Origin: Stieleria neptunia
GTDB lineage: Bacteria > Planctomycetota > Planctomycetia > Pirellulales > Pirellulaceae
Reading direction: 5' to 3'
Assembly (NCBI RefSeq): GCF_007754155.1
Contig: NZ_CP037423.1
Location: 8,552,938-8,616,937 of the forward strand
DNA: 64,000 nt
The notes below the pieces were generated by a model that did no database searches, was not told the origin of the DNA, and saw nothing but the letters and a program-made list of their open reading frames with translations. The position numbers were made by a program, and so were the translations under genes. Shown in pieces: positions 37,409-48,708 of the stretch (positions within the stretch are counted from its first letter, which is position 1; every line of letters starts with the position of its first letter).

Positions 37409-37600
37409 GGAAATTCGTTTGCTTGGTATTGATTCAATGGGGGCGACTTGGCTGCCGGCCCGAGGTGCTTATTGGGGTGCAGGCGGAGCCTGCGGTTCAG
37501 AGCGTTCCCAGGCGGGAGCCTGGGAACGAGGTCAAGACAGGCTGGAAGCCTATCCCACGTTGCGGGGATGACGAGCCTGGAAGCCTATCCCGCGCCGACG
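37409..37600. repeat. Palindromic repeats between sufB and sufD
   Basis: The palindrome CGTTCCCAGGCGGGAGCCTGGGAACG lies at 37503-37528; two same-direction arms GGCTGGAAGCCTATCCCACG and GCCTGGAAGCCTATCCCGCG follow at about 37538-37594. Repeats inside an operon could fine-tune sufD expression. Confidence 0.8.
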
Positions 37601-39013
37601 CTATCCGACGCTGCCTTCCATTTGCAGTTGGATCAGCCGGTTCATTTCGATCGCATATTCCATCGGCAGCTCCTTGACCAAGGGCTCGATGAATCCGTTG
37701 ACGATCATCGTGCTCGCTTCCTGCTCAGTCAGTCCCCGCGAGAGCAAGTAGAACATCTGCTCTTCACCGATCCGAGACACACTGGCCTCGTGACCGATCT
37801 GAACATCCTGCTCACTCACCTCGATGTACGGGTAGGTGTCGCTGCGGCTTTCCGCGTCCAAGATCAGCGCGTCACAGACGACGTTGTTCTTGCTGTTGTG
37901 GGCACCGGGATGCACCGAAACCAGACCGCGGTAGCTGCTGCGTCCGCCGTTCTTGCTGATGCTCTTGCTGATGATTTGACCGGTCGTGTTGGGCGCTTCG
38001 TGCACCAATTTTGCACCGGCGTCTTGGTGTTGACCGGCGCTGGAGAACGCAATCGACAGGATCTCGCCACGTGCACCGGGCTCCATCATGTGCACCGCGG
38101 GGTACTTCATCGTCAACTTGCTGCCCAAGTTGCCGTCGACCCATTCCATCGTCGCGTCGCCGTAGGCGTAGGCCCGTTTGGTGACCAGGTTGTAAATGTT
38201 GTTGGCCCAGTTCTGGATGGTCGTGTAACGACAACGTGCGTTGCGTTTGACGACGACCTCGACGACCGCACTGTGCAACGACTCGGTGCTGTACATCGGC
38301 GCCGTGCAGCCTTCGACATAGTGCACGTTGGCACCTTCATCGACCAAGATCAGCGTGCGCTCGAACTGCCCCATGCTCTCCGCATTGATCCGGAAATAGG
38401 CCTGCAGCGGAAAATCAATCGAGACGCCCTTGGGGATGTAGATGAACGACCCGCCGGACCAGACCGCACTGTTGAGCGCGGCGAATTTGTTGTCTTCCGG
38501 CGGAATGATCTTGCCGAAGTACTCACGCAGCAGCTCGGGATGTTCCCGAACCGCGGTGTCGGTATCGGTAAAGATCACCCCTTTCTTCGCCAAGTCCTCT
38601 TCCAGCGATCCGTAAACGACCTCGCTTTCGAATTGAGCTTTCACGCCGGCCAAGAACTTCTTTTCCGCTTCCGGAATCCCCAGCTTGTCGAACGTGTCCT
38701 TGATCTCCTGCGGCACGTCATCCCAGGTCTTTCCCTGGTGATCGGTCGGCTTGAGATAATAAAAGATGTCCTGGAAATCGATATCGATCGAACCGCCCCA
38801 CTTGGGCATCGGCTTGGATTCAAAGATATCGAGAGACCGGAGCCGGAACTCTCGCATCCAATCCGGTTCGTTCTTGATATCGGAGATCTGGTTGACGATT
38901 TCCCGATTGATCCCCTTTTTTGCCTTGAAGACGCCGGTGGTCTCGGTGCGAAAATTGTACTTGTTGATTTCGCCGATTTCGGACTTGGGTTCGGCAGGTG
39001 CGTCGGTTGACAT
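37601..39013 (-). CDS. sufB: Fe-S cluster assembly scaffold SufB
   Basis: 470 residues, normal for SufB. Recognised segments: [81 protein letters not shown] and [18 protein letters not shown]. The conserved Cys of EGCTAP and the C-terminal Cys region are the usual cluster and sulfur sites. It acts with SufC and SufD in the cytoplasm. sufC lies 79 bases upstream. Confidence 0.97.
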   Translation of the reverse strand: MSTDAPAEPKSEIGEINKYNFRTETTGVFKAKKGINREIVNQISDIKNEPDWMREFRLRSLDIFESKPMPKWGGSIDIDFQDIFYYLKPTDHQGKTWDDVPQEIKDTFDKLGIPEAEKKFLAGVKAQFESEVVYGSLEEDLAKKGVIFTDTDTAVREHPELLREYFGKIIPPEDNKFAALNSAVWSGGSFIYIPKGVSIDFPLQAYFRINAESMGQFERTLILVDEGANVHYVEGCTAPMYSTESLHSAVVEVVVKRNARCRYTTIQNWANNIYNLVTKRAYAYGDATMEWVDGNLGSKLTMKYPAVHMMEPGARGEILSIAFSSAGQHQDAGAKLVHEAPNTTGQIISKSISKNGGRSSYRGLVSVHPGAHNSKNNVVCDALILDAESRSDTYPYIEVSEQDVQIGHEASVSRIGEEQMFYLLSRGLTEQEASTMIVNGFIEPLVKELPMEYAIEMNRLIQLQMEGSVG

Positions 39014-39092
39014 ATCAATGCTCCAAAATGGAGATGGTAGTGATTCGTAAGTTTCAGGGTGCCGGGTCTTCTTGGTCAGTGCCCGCCTTCAA

Positions 39093-39917
39093 TCAAGCCA
39101 GCGCTTCTTCGGCTTCCTCGGCCAGCAATTTTTGGTTCAACGCTTCGGCATCCGGATAGGCCTTTCGGATCCGGTCGTAGCCGTGTTGATGCAGCTCTTC
39201 GGCGAGTTCTTTGCCACCGGTTTCGACCAACCGCCCACCCAGCATGACGTGCGTGAATTCCGGCGGATTGTGCTCGAGCAATTTGTCGTGGTGGGTGATG
39301 ATCAGCAGTCCCATTTTCTGGTGGCCGATGTCCGCGATCGACTCGCTGGCCAATCGGACGGCGTCCGCATCCAGGCCCGAATCGGTTTCATCCAAGACCG
39401 CGAACTTGGGTTGCAACATCGCCAGTTGCAGGATCTCGGCGCGTTTCATTTCGCCGCCGGAGAAACCGTCGTTGACGTAGCGGCGGGCAAACTCGCTGTC
39501 CATCCGCAAATGTTCCATCTTTTCGCGAAGCTCCTTGCGGAACTCACGCATCGGAATCAGCTCCTCGCCTTCTTTTCGATCGGGACGACGAACATTGGTG
39601 GTCGCGTGACGCAAGAAGTCCGCCATCTTCACACCGGGGATCGCCATCGGCCGTTGGAACGCCATGAAGATCCCCGCGCGAGCCCGCTCGTCGGGTGCCA
39701 TCTCCAACACGTCTTTCCCATCGAGCGTGATCGAACCGGACGTGACTTCGTATCCGGGGTGCCCCATGATCGCCAAACCCAGCGTGCTTTTGCCGCTGCC
39801 GTTGGGGCCCATCAGCGCATGGGTTTCGCCGTGATTGAGGGTCAGGTTGACGCCCCGGAGGATCGGTTTGTCGCCGACCGACACGTGCAGGTCTTCAATT
39901 TTCAGAACGTGAGTCAT
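39093..39917 (-). CDS. sufC: Fe-S cluster assembly ATPase SufC
   Basis: 274 residues from ATG 39917 (MTHVLKIEDLHVSVGDK); an in-frame extension upstream is low-complexity. Walker A GPNGSGKST, signature FSGGEMKRAEILQLA, Walker B FAVLDETDSGLDADA and H-loop LLIITHHDKLLEH are intact and carry the SufC-specific ETDSGLD form. It is the first structural gene after the regulator, about 60 bases downstream of it. Confidence 0.96.
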   Translation of the reverse strand: MTHVLKIEDLHVSVGDKPILRGVNLTLNHGETHALMGPNGSGKSTLGLAIMGHPGYEVTSGSITLDGKDVLEMAPDERARAGIFMAFQRPMAIPGVKMADFLRHATTNVRRPDRKEGEELIPMREFRKELREKMEHLRMDSEFARRYVNDGFSGGEMKRAEILQLAMLQPKFAVLDETDSGLDADAVRLASESIADIGHQKMGLLIITHHDKLLEHNPPEFTHVMLGGRLVETGGKELAEELHQHGYDRIRKAYPDAEALNQKLLAEEAEEALA

Positions 39918-39975
39918 GTCTATCGTTGCAATGGTGGGTGGTGAAGGGTGATTGAATGCTTGTGTAATACTGGGG

Positions 39976-40653
39976 TCAGGTCGTGGTGCCGTCGGAGGTG
40001 ACGTTCGCAGCGGGTGAAAACTGGCAACACGAGTCGCCATCGAGACGACACTGACTGAGCTGTACCGGTTTGCCAAGTGCTTCCGAGAGGACCTGTTCCT
40101 CCAGGTGACACATCGTGTGGTCTTCGCTGCCGTCGGCCAACGTCGGGTAGGGACAGGCGTTGATGTCCAAAACCGGCAGGTCGCCCGCCGAATTCACATC
40201 GCTGACCACGCGACGCGACGACAGCAACCGCGACAAAACTCGCATGCGTTCTTCCAGCGGCGCGTTCTCGTCAAGCTGAGCCGCGTATTCGCGACCGAGC
40301 CGAGTCGCCACGCTGCTGAGCATCCGGCTTCTCAACTCACGGTCCTCGATCGACAGCATTTCCTGCCACATCGCTTCGGCCAACTCGGTTGAATCCGCCG
40401 TATTGATCCGCTTGCCTTGGTCGGTGATCCGATAGCGATACGTGGGCCGACCGCGGCCGGCGACGACCTTTTCGCGTTCGATCAGCCCGCGAGCGAGCAA
40501 CCGCTCGATCCGCTGCCGAACGGCGGTCGCCGTGACGTCCAGTTTTTCCGTCAACTCCCCAATTCCGATCAGCTCGCCGCTGCGCATCGCCAGCAACAAT
40601 TCGCGATCGACCGAGCGGATCGGTCCGCTTTCCGGGTGCGGCTCAGATTTCAT
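39976..40653 (-). CDS. SufR-like transcriptional regulator
   Basis: 225 residues from ATG 40653 (MKSEPHPESGP). An N-terminal winged helix (ELTEKLDVTATAVRQRIERLL, cited in part: LDVTATAVRQRIERLLARGL, then GRPTYRYRIT) is followed by a helical linker and a Cys-rich C terminus with C191-type spacing: NACPYP, TMCHLEE, SQCRLDGDSCCQF. Position at the head of the suf operon and the Cys set suggest a [4Fe-4S]-sensing repressor as in cyanobacterial SufR. The Cys spacing is close to SufR family members; cluster binding is inferred. Confidence 0.85.
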   Translation of the reverse strand: MKSEPHPESGPIRSVDRELLLAMRSGELIGIGELTEKLDVTATAVRQRIERLLARGLIEREKVVAGRGRPTYRYRITDQGKRINTADSTELAEAMWQEMLSIEDRELRSRMLSSVATRLGREYAAQLDENAPLEERMRVLSRLLSSRRVVSDVNSAGDLPVLDINACPYPTLADGSEDHTMCHLEEQVLSEALGKPVQLSQCRLDGDSCCQFSPAANVTSDGTTT

Positions 40654-41347
40654 CGCGGGGCCTTTTCGAGGGAGGGGAAAACAGAAACACGACACCCCTA
40701 CTGTTACAGCACAACCGATTTTTGACAACCATCGTTGCTAAAAAAGAAAGTCAGAATCTCCCCAGCACCGCGTCAACGGCAACGTCCACGCCGTTAGCCT
40801 GCCGCCACGCCGCGAAACGGCGGGCCCAATCCGCCTGCGGTGCAGGCACCACCCCGAAAGGGTAGTGCTGTGAAGCATTTTCCCATGTGTTTCTTGAGGT
40901 TTTAGCGGCAGGGCGCGAGCCCTCCGGTCCTTCATCTTTGCCAAAACACCGGAGGGCTTGCGGGCTGTCGTTTTCGTGAGCCGCGACGCGTAAGCGGCCG
41001 GGCACTGCAAGGCTGCCCGAGGCCTTACGGCCAGCGGCTCACCATTGACTCAGCAGATCCCGACTAAACTCAGCAGATCCCGACTAAAACGACAGCCCGC
41101 TTGCGCCCTGCCGCTAAAAAATGCTTCACAGCGTTGCCGAGAGGGGTTGCAGCAAGTAGCCGGTGGTCGCCTCAGCGCACCACCGGAATCGTCAGGAGGA
41201 TTTTCGTCTGCTGAGCGTCTGACACCGATGCCCCGCGCCCCCTGAACACCGATCCGTCCGATTGGTACGATTCCGCGTCCGCCGAAGGCCACCTTCCTGC
41301 CGACGGCCCACAACTTGACGAATGACTCTCCCCCCGAGCCAAAAACG
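40654..41347. repeat. Gene-free region with nested long inverted repeat and 20-bp direct repeat
   Basis: 694 bp between divergent sufR-like and dehydrogenase genes. Three exact inverted blocks are nested: 40867-40881 with 41118-41132, 40901-40916 (TTTAGCGGCAGGGCGC) with 41103-41118, and 40960-40974 with 41086-41100. A 20-bp direct repeat (ACTCAGCAGATCCCGACTAA) occupies 41048-41067 and 41068-41087. A GTAGCCGGTGG hairpin sits near 41157-41188. The block TTAGCGGCAGGGCGCGAGCC recurs at 60175-60194. No coding region is supported. Confidence 0.8.
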
Positions 41348-42451
41348 ATGAAAGCTGTCGCGGTTACCCCGGGCACCCCCAATAGCGTTCACCTGACCGA
41401 AATCGAAGAACCATCCCTGGAGCAATTCCCCGACGGGAAAGGGGTGCTTGTCAAAACGCTGAAGGTCGGGGTGGACGCCACCGACCGCGAGATCAACGAG
41501 GCGTTGTACGGCAATGCGCCCCAGGGCGATGACTACCTGGTGATCGGCCACGAGTCCTTCGGAATCGTCGAGGCGGTCGGCCCCAACGTGCGTCGCGTCA
41601 AACCGGGCGACTACGTGACCGCGACGGTTCGCCGTCCCGGCAGCTCGATCTATGACGTGATCGGGACGAACGACATGACCAGCGAGGAGACGTACTACGA
41701 GCGTGGCATCAACTTGCGGCACGGCTTCATGACGGAAAAGTTCGCCGACGAAGAGGAGTACATCGTCCGTGTTCCCGAGGGGCTCAAACACTTGCACGTG
41801 CTGCAAGAACCGATGAGCTGTGCCGCCAAAGCGGTCCAGCAAGCCTATGAGGCTCAGCACCGCATGAAGGTCTGGCGGCCCAAACTGGCCTACGTGCTCG
41901 GATCGGGGCAAATCGGATTGCTGACGACGCTGATCCTGCGGCTTCGCGGTTTAGAGGTTTACACGATCGCGCGAGGTGAAGCGCCAAACCTAAAGAGCGA
42001 AATTGTCACCGGGATGGAAGCGACCTACGTCAGCACACGTGAAAAAACGGTCGAAGAGCTCGCGGCGCAAACGGGCAAACCGGACCTGATTGTCGACGCG
42101 ACAGGCAGCAGCAAGCTCGCCTTTGACGCGATGCAATACGTCGGCCACAACGGCGTGGTCGTTTGGACCAGCATCACCGGGGGCGACGAAAACATCGAAA
42201 TCCCCTCCGACAGCGTCAACCTGAACTGGGTGCTCGGCAACAAACTGCTGTTGGGCAGCGTCAACGCCAACCGCACCCACTTCGAAAGCGGCATCCGAGA
42301 CCTGGCGCTCGGCGACATGATGTTCCCCGGGGTGCTGGACAAAATCCTGACGCATCCGGTCGACGGCATGGACCACTACGACGAAATGATGCGATTGCTG
42401 GTGGAAGACAAGGACGCGTTGAAGGTGTTCGTGAACATCGCCGAAGGCTGA
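41348..42451 (+). CDS. Glucose-1-dehydrogenase-like Zn-dependent dehydrogenase
   Basis: 367 residues from ATG 41348. It follows the archaeal-type glucose dehydrogenase pattern of the MDR superfamily: [25 protein letters not shown], then [13 protein letters not shown] and a Rossmann segment ([20 protein letters not shown]) before a GDH-type C-terminal part ([18 protein letters not shown]). The usual catalytic Zn ligand Cys in xCGTD is Asp here (VDATD), as in the halophilic Haloferax enzyme, and the structural-Zn Cys lobe is absent. It probably oxidises glucose or another aldose with NAD(P). It is monocistronic. Confidence 0.85.
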   Translation: MKAVAVTPGTPNSVHLTEIEEPSLEQFPDGKGVLVKTLKVGVDATDREINEALYGNAPQGDDYLVIGHESFGIVEAVGPNVRRVKPGDYVTATVRRPGSSIYDVIGTNDMTSEETYYERGINLRHGFMTEKFADEEEYIVRVPEGLKHLHVLQEPMSCAAKAVQQAYEAQHRMKVWRPKLAYVLGSGQIGLLTTLILRLRGLEVYTIARGEAPNLKSEIVTGMEATYVSTREKTVEELAAQTGKPDLIVDATGSSKLAFDAMQYVGHNGVVVWTSITGGDENIEIPSDSVNLNWVLGNKLLLGSVNANRTHFESGIRDLALGDMMFPGVLDKILTHPVDGMDHYDEMMRLLVEDKDALKVFVNIAEG

Positions 42452-42874
42452 TCGCCACGGGCCTGCCGCCCGGGATCTCGGCAGAACGCCCGGGAATACC
42501 GAAAAATGCTGTTGTGGGGGTCCCCGGGGTCTGGTAATCTTCCGCGCTACCATATTTCGGGCATGTTGCCCGACCCTGCGCCTGGTGCGAGTGACCGTGC
42601 GCCCGTGAACCACGGGCTGTTCGCCAGCTTTGATCACCAGCATGCGTCGTGACCTTCATCAATTAGGGGCGGCGTCCGCAGCGGATGTTATTTCATTCCT
42701 CCAACCCACGAATCTGTCGCCCGCGAATCCCAGACCGCCTTTCACTTGCGGGACGTTTGACGGCAGAAGAGTCTTTTGCCACGGCGTGAGTTTCGCCGCC
42801 TTCCCACCGGACCAGCACGTTCGGAACGCCGGCATCTCCTGGACTCATTGACGGATTCCGAATCGGAAAAATTC
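42452..42874. other. rpsA upstream region
   Basis: 423 bp with no supported gene. A GC-rich inverted area (GGGCCTGCCGCCCGGGATCT.. GCCCGGGAATACC) near 42459-42499 may end the upstream dehydrogenase transcript. The rest should hold the rpsA promoter and a long leader; no autoregulatory structure could be assigned by eye. Confidence 0.4.
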
Positions 42875-44668
<1,794 letters not shown>

Positions 44669-44723
44669 TCCAGCCCGCGAAGGCTCGATCGGGATCGATC
44701 GGGCCCAAATTGAAACCTGCGAA

Positions 44724-44755
44724 AAGCGGAGCCGTGAACCGGCTCCGCTTTTTTT
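44724..44755 (+). terminator. Rho-independent terminator of rpsA
   Basis: Stem AAGCGGAGCC / GGCTCCGCTT with a 7-base loop (GTGAACC) followed by seven T. It is the clearest intrinsic terminator in the window. Confidence 0.92.
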
Positions 44756-45289
44756 GCGTTACAGCAAGGACGCGATCAAGCCCTCTTGTTTGCGTTTGCG
44801 CACCTTCGGCTGGCCCCAAAAGGCTCGCGCCGTTCCGCCACCACCTTCGACGCCAAAGTGTGCGGCAGGACCCCGACGGGGTCCAAGCCAGTAGCCGGAG
44901 GTGAGCGAAGCGACACCTCCGGACATCCGGTCCCCCGTCAGACGCGCCCCCGAAGGGTGTCGAAGCAAATGACGTCGGCGCCCTCGTTCCCGGCCAGCCC
45001 GCACACTCAAGCTCACCAATCAAATCCTTTACGAACGCAGACTGCCGCACCGCCGCCGGCGGATGGATTCGCTGCGACCCCGTCCGGGGTCGAGGGGATT
45101 GCGGGACGCGCTTCCCGGAGGTGTCGCTGCGCTGACCTCCGGCTACTCGCTGGTATCCCTCCGGGATACTCATTCTCGCGGATCGTGTTCGCCAATGCTG
45201 GAACCGTTGGGGATCAAGTGGGGTACGCACCTTGCTTGCCACACCCAGGGTTTCTAAGAACGCGCAAGCTGGGAGCATAGACGATGTGC
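44756..45289. repeat. Gene-free repeat-rich region
   Basis: Two near-identical inverted arms of 30 bp lie 200 bases apart: 44891-44920 (GTAGCCGGAGGTGAGCGAAG...) and 45117-45146, differing at two positions. Short hairpins such as GGTATCCCTCCGGGATAC (about 45150-45170) are also present. Several overlapping open frames on both strands read through these repeats and look spurious. It may be a decayed repeat element; no gene is supported. Confidence 0.7.
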
Positions 45290-45859
45290 TCATCCTTGAG
45301 ACTCGTTCGGCGGGGCCATTCGCTCAACCGCCCTGCGATACCGTAGCCGATCCAGCCGATATTGTTCGATCCGTCGCCCATGGCTGCGAACCAGATGGGT
45401 CAACCAAACCATCCAGTGCATTCGGTCAGGCTGAAACCCCAGTTTTTCGATCACCCTGCGCGAACGATGATTGGATTCAAAGCACGACGCGAAAACGACC
45501 AGCTTGGGATCTTCGTCAAACAGCTGGGCGAACAATTGAGTGAGCGCCCGGGGCATCACCCCCTGGCCCCAATGCGACTTGGCAAGGTTCCATCCACAGT
45601 CACAGGAACGGCGTCTTCCCTCCGCCCCCGGACCAAAATGCTGCATCACGTGCCCGACCAAAACGCCGTCGTCAAAGATCGACGTGCAACGAAAGGAGAT
45701 GCCCAGGACATTGGGCTGACCGGCCAGTTTTTTTTCGAACGACGCGGGCGTCTCGCCTTTCCGGGGCTGGTACTGATGTCGCAGCACATCGGGGTCATTT
45801 CGCAGAGCGAAGATCGCGTCGATGTCTGCGATTTCAGTTGGTTTGATGGTAATCGCCAT
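45290..45859 (-). CDS. GNAT-family N-acetyltransferase
   Basis: 189 residues from ATG 45859 (MAITIKPTEIADIDAIFALR). It is of the RimJ/RimL-like type: VLRHQYQPRKGE, then WNLAKSHWGQGVMPRALTQL (acetyl-CoA loop), VVFASCFESNHRSRRVIEKLGF (cited in part: SNHRSRRVIEKLGF). Acceptor unknown. A longer in-frame start at 46021 adds low-complexity sequence and is not preferred. Confidence 0.85.
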   Translation of the reverse strand: MAITIKPTEIADIDAIFALRNDPDVLRHQYQPRKGETPASFEKKLAGQPNVLGISFRCTSIFDDGVLVGHVMQHFGPGAEGRRRSCDCGWNLAKSHWGQGVMPRALTQLFAQLFDEDPKLVVFASCFESNHRSRRVIEKLGFQPDRMHWMVWLTHLVRSHGRRIEQYRLDRLRYRRAVERMAPPNESQG

Positions 45860-46200
45860 GCCCCGCCGTCCTCCGTTTCGATTCGATCGCTGGCAACGCA
45901 AGGGACCGTCTACCAATCTAATCGGGCACCGGATCCATCCGCCACCATTCGACTCCCGAGGGGGGGAAACGTGAACGAGACCGCCGGATCCGTGCCGACG
46001 TAGTACGGTATCGGTTGACACCCGAAGGCTTTAAAGTAGTGTCGCACCGAGACTGAATCGGCGGCTGAATCGGCGATGCCGCGAAAGGATCCACCTGCTG
46101 TGAAACATGCGGTGCCATCAAAACTTTGTTTGTTGATTGATCGGCTTTTCTTACTGTTGGCGGGCGTCCGTCCTGAACTACATCGGCGAGGACACCTCAA
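45860..46200. other. Intergenic region, nothing recognised
   Basis: 341 bp between the divergent acetyltransferase and antiporter genes. No repeat of the families seen elsewhere and no convincing promoter box was found. Confidence 0.4.
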
Positions 46201-47961
46201 ATGTTTCACGCTTCGGTAAACCTTCACCTGGAAGATCCGCTGCTGAATATGGCAACGGTCTTGGTGACCGGAATCATCGGCGGCGAACTGTTCGCCCTCC
46301 TCCGACTGCCGAAGGTGACAGGATGGATCGCGACGGGCATTCTGCTCCGCTGGATCGCCCTGCCGGGCATGGACACGGGGGTGGATCCCAAAGCCCTGGA
46401 TCGCTTTTTGCCCTACATGCACTTCGTGCTGGGGTTCATTGCATTCACGGTGGGGGCAACGCTCTATTTTGCCAGTCTACGCAACACCGGCAAACGCATC
46501 GGGCTGTTATTGCTGTGCGAGACGTTGATCACGCCGGTATTGGTCGGTGCCTTGCTTTATTTTGCCGGGCCACTGGTCCCTGGCGGCGACGTGATGACCA
46601 CTCAGCCGGCACTGCTGTTGGCGGCGATCGCGATCGCGGGGGCACCGGGAACAACGGTCTTGGTGATTCAAGAAGCTCGGGCACGGGGCATCCTCACCCG
46701 CACCTTGCTCGCTGCGATCGGCTTGATTGACATGGTCGCCGTCGCCGTGTTCGTCTTCATCACCACGTTCTTGGGCGATCAGGCCGGCTGGACACACTCG
46801 TTGCAAAGTGTGTTCGTTCAGTTTGGGGTGACACTGGTCATCGGCGGCGGCTGTGCGCTGATCGCGATCATTTTGACGCGCACGGTTGTCAGCCCGGCGT
46901 TTTTGGGGCCGACGATCGTCGCCGCGGTGCTGGGTTCATGGGGACTGGCGGCCGGTTTCGGCACTTCCGGAGGAATCCTGGCATGCACCTTCGCGGGCAT
47001 CGTGCTGACCAATTTCCAGCACGACCTGGTGCGTTCGGGCGAAGCCTACTTGCAAACCATCGGCGGCGCGCTGTTCGCCCTGTTCTTTACGTTTGCCGGC
47101 ATGCGACTGGATTTCGGCTTGGTTCCCAGCGCGGCCGCATTGGTCGGACTGTATTTCACCGCGAGATTGATCGGCAAATGCGTCAGCGCCTTTTCCGCGA
47201 TGTCGTTGTCCGGGGTGACCGACAACGTCCGCGGCTACCTCGGCATCGCACTGCTGCCACACGGCGGCGTCGCGGTCGGCCTGATCCTGCTGGTGACGGG
47301 TGAAAACTCGGGATTCAGCGACGAGGTCCGAACGGTCGTCAACACGGTCGGACTGTCAGCACTGGCGATCAACCAGCTGCTCGGACCGAGTGCAACACGA
47401 TTCGCACTTGTCCGATCGGGCGAAGACCACAAAGACCGCCCCCGGCTACTGGACTTCCTGCAGGAGCAGCGGATTACGATCGGGCTGACCGGAGGCGATC
47501 GCGAAGCGACCATTCGACAACTCGCGTCACAGCTTTATGCGACCTCCAAGATGCAACTCCCACAGGAAGATTTTATTGCACGCGTGCTGGCCCGTGATGC
47601 CGAGCTGTCGACCTACTTGGGACAAGGACTGATGATCCCCCACGCGATCCTGGACGATGGCGAAGGCGACGAGATCCGTGGCGTTTTGGGGTTGAGCGCG
47701 GAAGGACTGCAATTTGACACGTTCGACGACCGTCGCGTCCACGCCGTGTTGCTGCTGGCAACACCGGAACTGGAACGCAGCCGCCACCTGCAGGTGCTCT
47801 CCGCCTTCGCGACGGCCATCACCCGCGATGCCAACCTCGTCGAGCAACTCTACCATGCCCGCAGCGCAGCCCACGCCTACGAGATCCTGCACGCGGACAA
47901 GCACGCCGACATCAACTACTTCCTCGAAGACGCCGCGGACCAGGCGGGACTGAGGCCTTGA
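46201..47961 (+). CDS. CPA2-type cation/proton antiporter fused to PTS EIIA-like domain
   Basis: 586 residues. Residues about 15-395 form roughly 11-12 membrane segments of the Na+/H+ exchanger fold (GGELFALLRLPKVTGWIATG, GFIAFTVGATLYFASL, AIAGAPGTTVLVIQEARARG, GGALFALFFTFAGMRLDFG). After a linker, residues about 430-565 match the PTS EIIA-2/EIIANtr domain: PQEDFIARVLARDAELSTYLGQGLMIPHAIL, cited in part as ELSTYLGQGLMIPHAIL, with the phosphorylatable His in PHAIL, and VHAVLLLATPELERSRHLQVL. Ion flux may be controlled by PTS-type phosphorylation. Neither ion nor regulation is shown. Downstream is the 191-bp repeat array. Confidence 0.88.
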   Translation: MFHASVNLHLEDPLLNMATVLVTGIIGGELFALLRLPKVTGWIATGILLRWIALPGMDTGVDPKALDRFLPYMHFVLGFIAFTVGATLYFASLRNTGKRIGLLLLCETLITPVLVGALLYFAGPLVPGGDVMTTQPALLLAAIAIAGAPGTTVLVIQEARARGILTRTLLAAIGLIDMVAVAVFVFITTFLGDQAGWTHSLQSVFVQFGVTLVIGGGCALIAIILTRTVVSPAFLGPTIVAAVLGSWGLAAGFGTSGGILACTFAGIVLTNFQHDLVRSGEAYLQTIGGALFALFFTFAGMRLDFGLVPSAAALVGLYFTARLIGKCVSAFSAMSLSGVTDNVRGYLGIALLPHGGVAVGLILLVTGENSGFSDEVRTVVNTVGLSALAINQLLGPSATRFALVRSGEDHKDRPRLLDFLQEQRITIGLTGGDREATIRQLASQLYATSKMQLPQEDFIARVLARDAELSTYLGQGLMIPHAILDDGEGDEIRGVLGLSAEGLQFDTFDDRRVHAVLLLATPELERSRHLQVLSAFATAITRDANLVEQLYHARSAAHAYEILHADKHADINYFLEDAADQAGLRP

Positions 47962-47962
47962 T

Positions 47963-48365
47963 ATTGCAAATTGCAAAATGAACATTGCAAATTTTCTATT
48001 GATGAGGGAACGGAACGAGCAGCTTCGGGATTTTGTGTGACGACGTCGATTGACATTGCTGATCTTCCCCGGCTTTGGCACCGCATGATCTCAAATTGGC
48101 ATTTTGAAATGATCAATTTGCAATTTACAATCGCCCATTCTCGCGGAGCCTTCATTGCAAATTGCAAAATGAACATTGCAAATTTGCTATTGATGAGGGA
48201 ACGGAACGAGCCACTTCGGGCTTTTGCGTGACGACGTCGATTGACATCGCTGATGTTCCCCGGCTTTGGCACCGCATGATCTCAAATTGGCATTTTGAAA
48301 TGATCAATTTGCAATTTGCAATCGCCCATTCTCGCGGAGCACTCATTGCAAATTGCAAAATGAAC
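47963..48365. repeat. 191-bp tandem repeat, copies 1, 2 and start of copy 3
   Basis: Units start at 47963, 48154 and 48345 with ATTGCAAATTGCAAAATGAA and are nearly identical. Each unit has inverted ends: ATTGCAAATTGCA at the start and TGCAATTTGCAAT near its end, followed by CGCCCATTCTCGCGGAGC. Copy 3 is cut after 21 bases by an IS66 insertion and resumes at 54711. Small open frames inside (such as MQNEHCKFSIDEGTER) repeat in each copy and are not treated as genes. Confidence 0.95.
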
Positions 48366-48622
48366 GTAAGCGCCCAGGAGCACCATGGGTTAGGTGGGCC
48401 AGCGGGGCGACGCCGTGGCCATGTTTCAGGGAAAGAGCTATCGCCCGATTCTTGGATCCACTGGCCGTAGATGATCCGCGATCCGCCGGGACAAGCGTCT
48501 TGTCTCATGGGGCCCAACGCGGGCTTAGCAGGCGCGTGACTCCCTCGTGACGCGCGAGGTGTGTCCTGCGTCGGTTTTCCTTTTATCGAAAGACAGTCCT
48601 GAATACTGCCTTGCAGTGCCAG

Positions 48623-48708
48623 CTACTGATCCAGGCGGGCGAGGCGGCGGCGAAGCCGATCTCGCTCTCGACGGATGTTGTCAGCTTCACGCTCCTTTTG
48701 CCGGTGGG
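48623..48708 (-). pseudogene. Severed 3' end of the outer IS66 tnpC
   Basis: Read on the minus strand from the inner element's left edge, the frame gives HRQKEREADNIRRERDRL followed by RRRLARLDQ and a stop at 48623. It joins exactly in frame to the AHPESIRAH end of the outer TnpC at 52070 when the inner element is removed, so these are its last 28 or so codons. The 48376-48622 stretch of the outer element beyond it is non-coding. Confidence 0.85.

Noticed and set aside
44786..45280. Overlapping open frames after the rpsA terminator
   Set aside because: They read through inverted repeats in several frames with no recognisable domain.
47971..48517. Small open frames within the 191-bp repeats as genes
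   Set aside because: They exist on both strands in each copy and simply reflect the repeat sequence; no ribosome site or family match.
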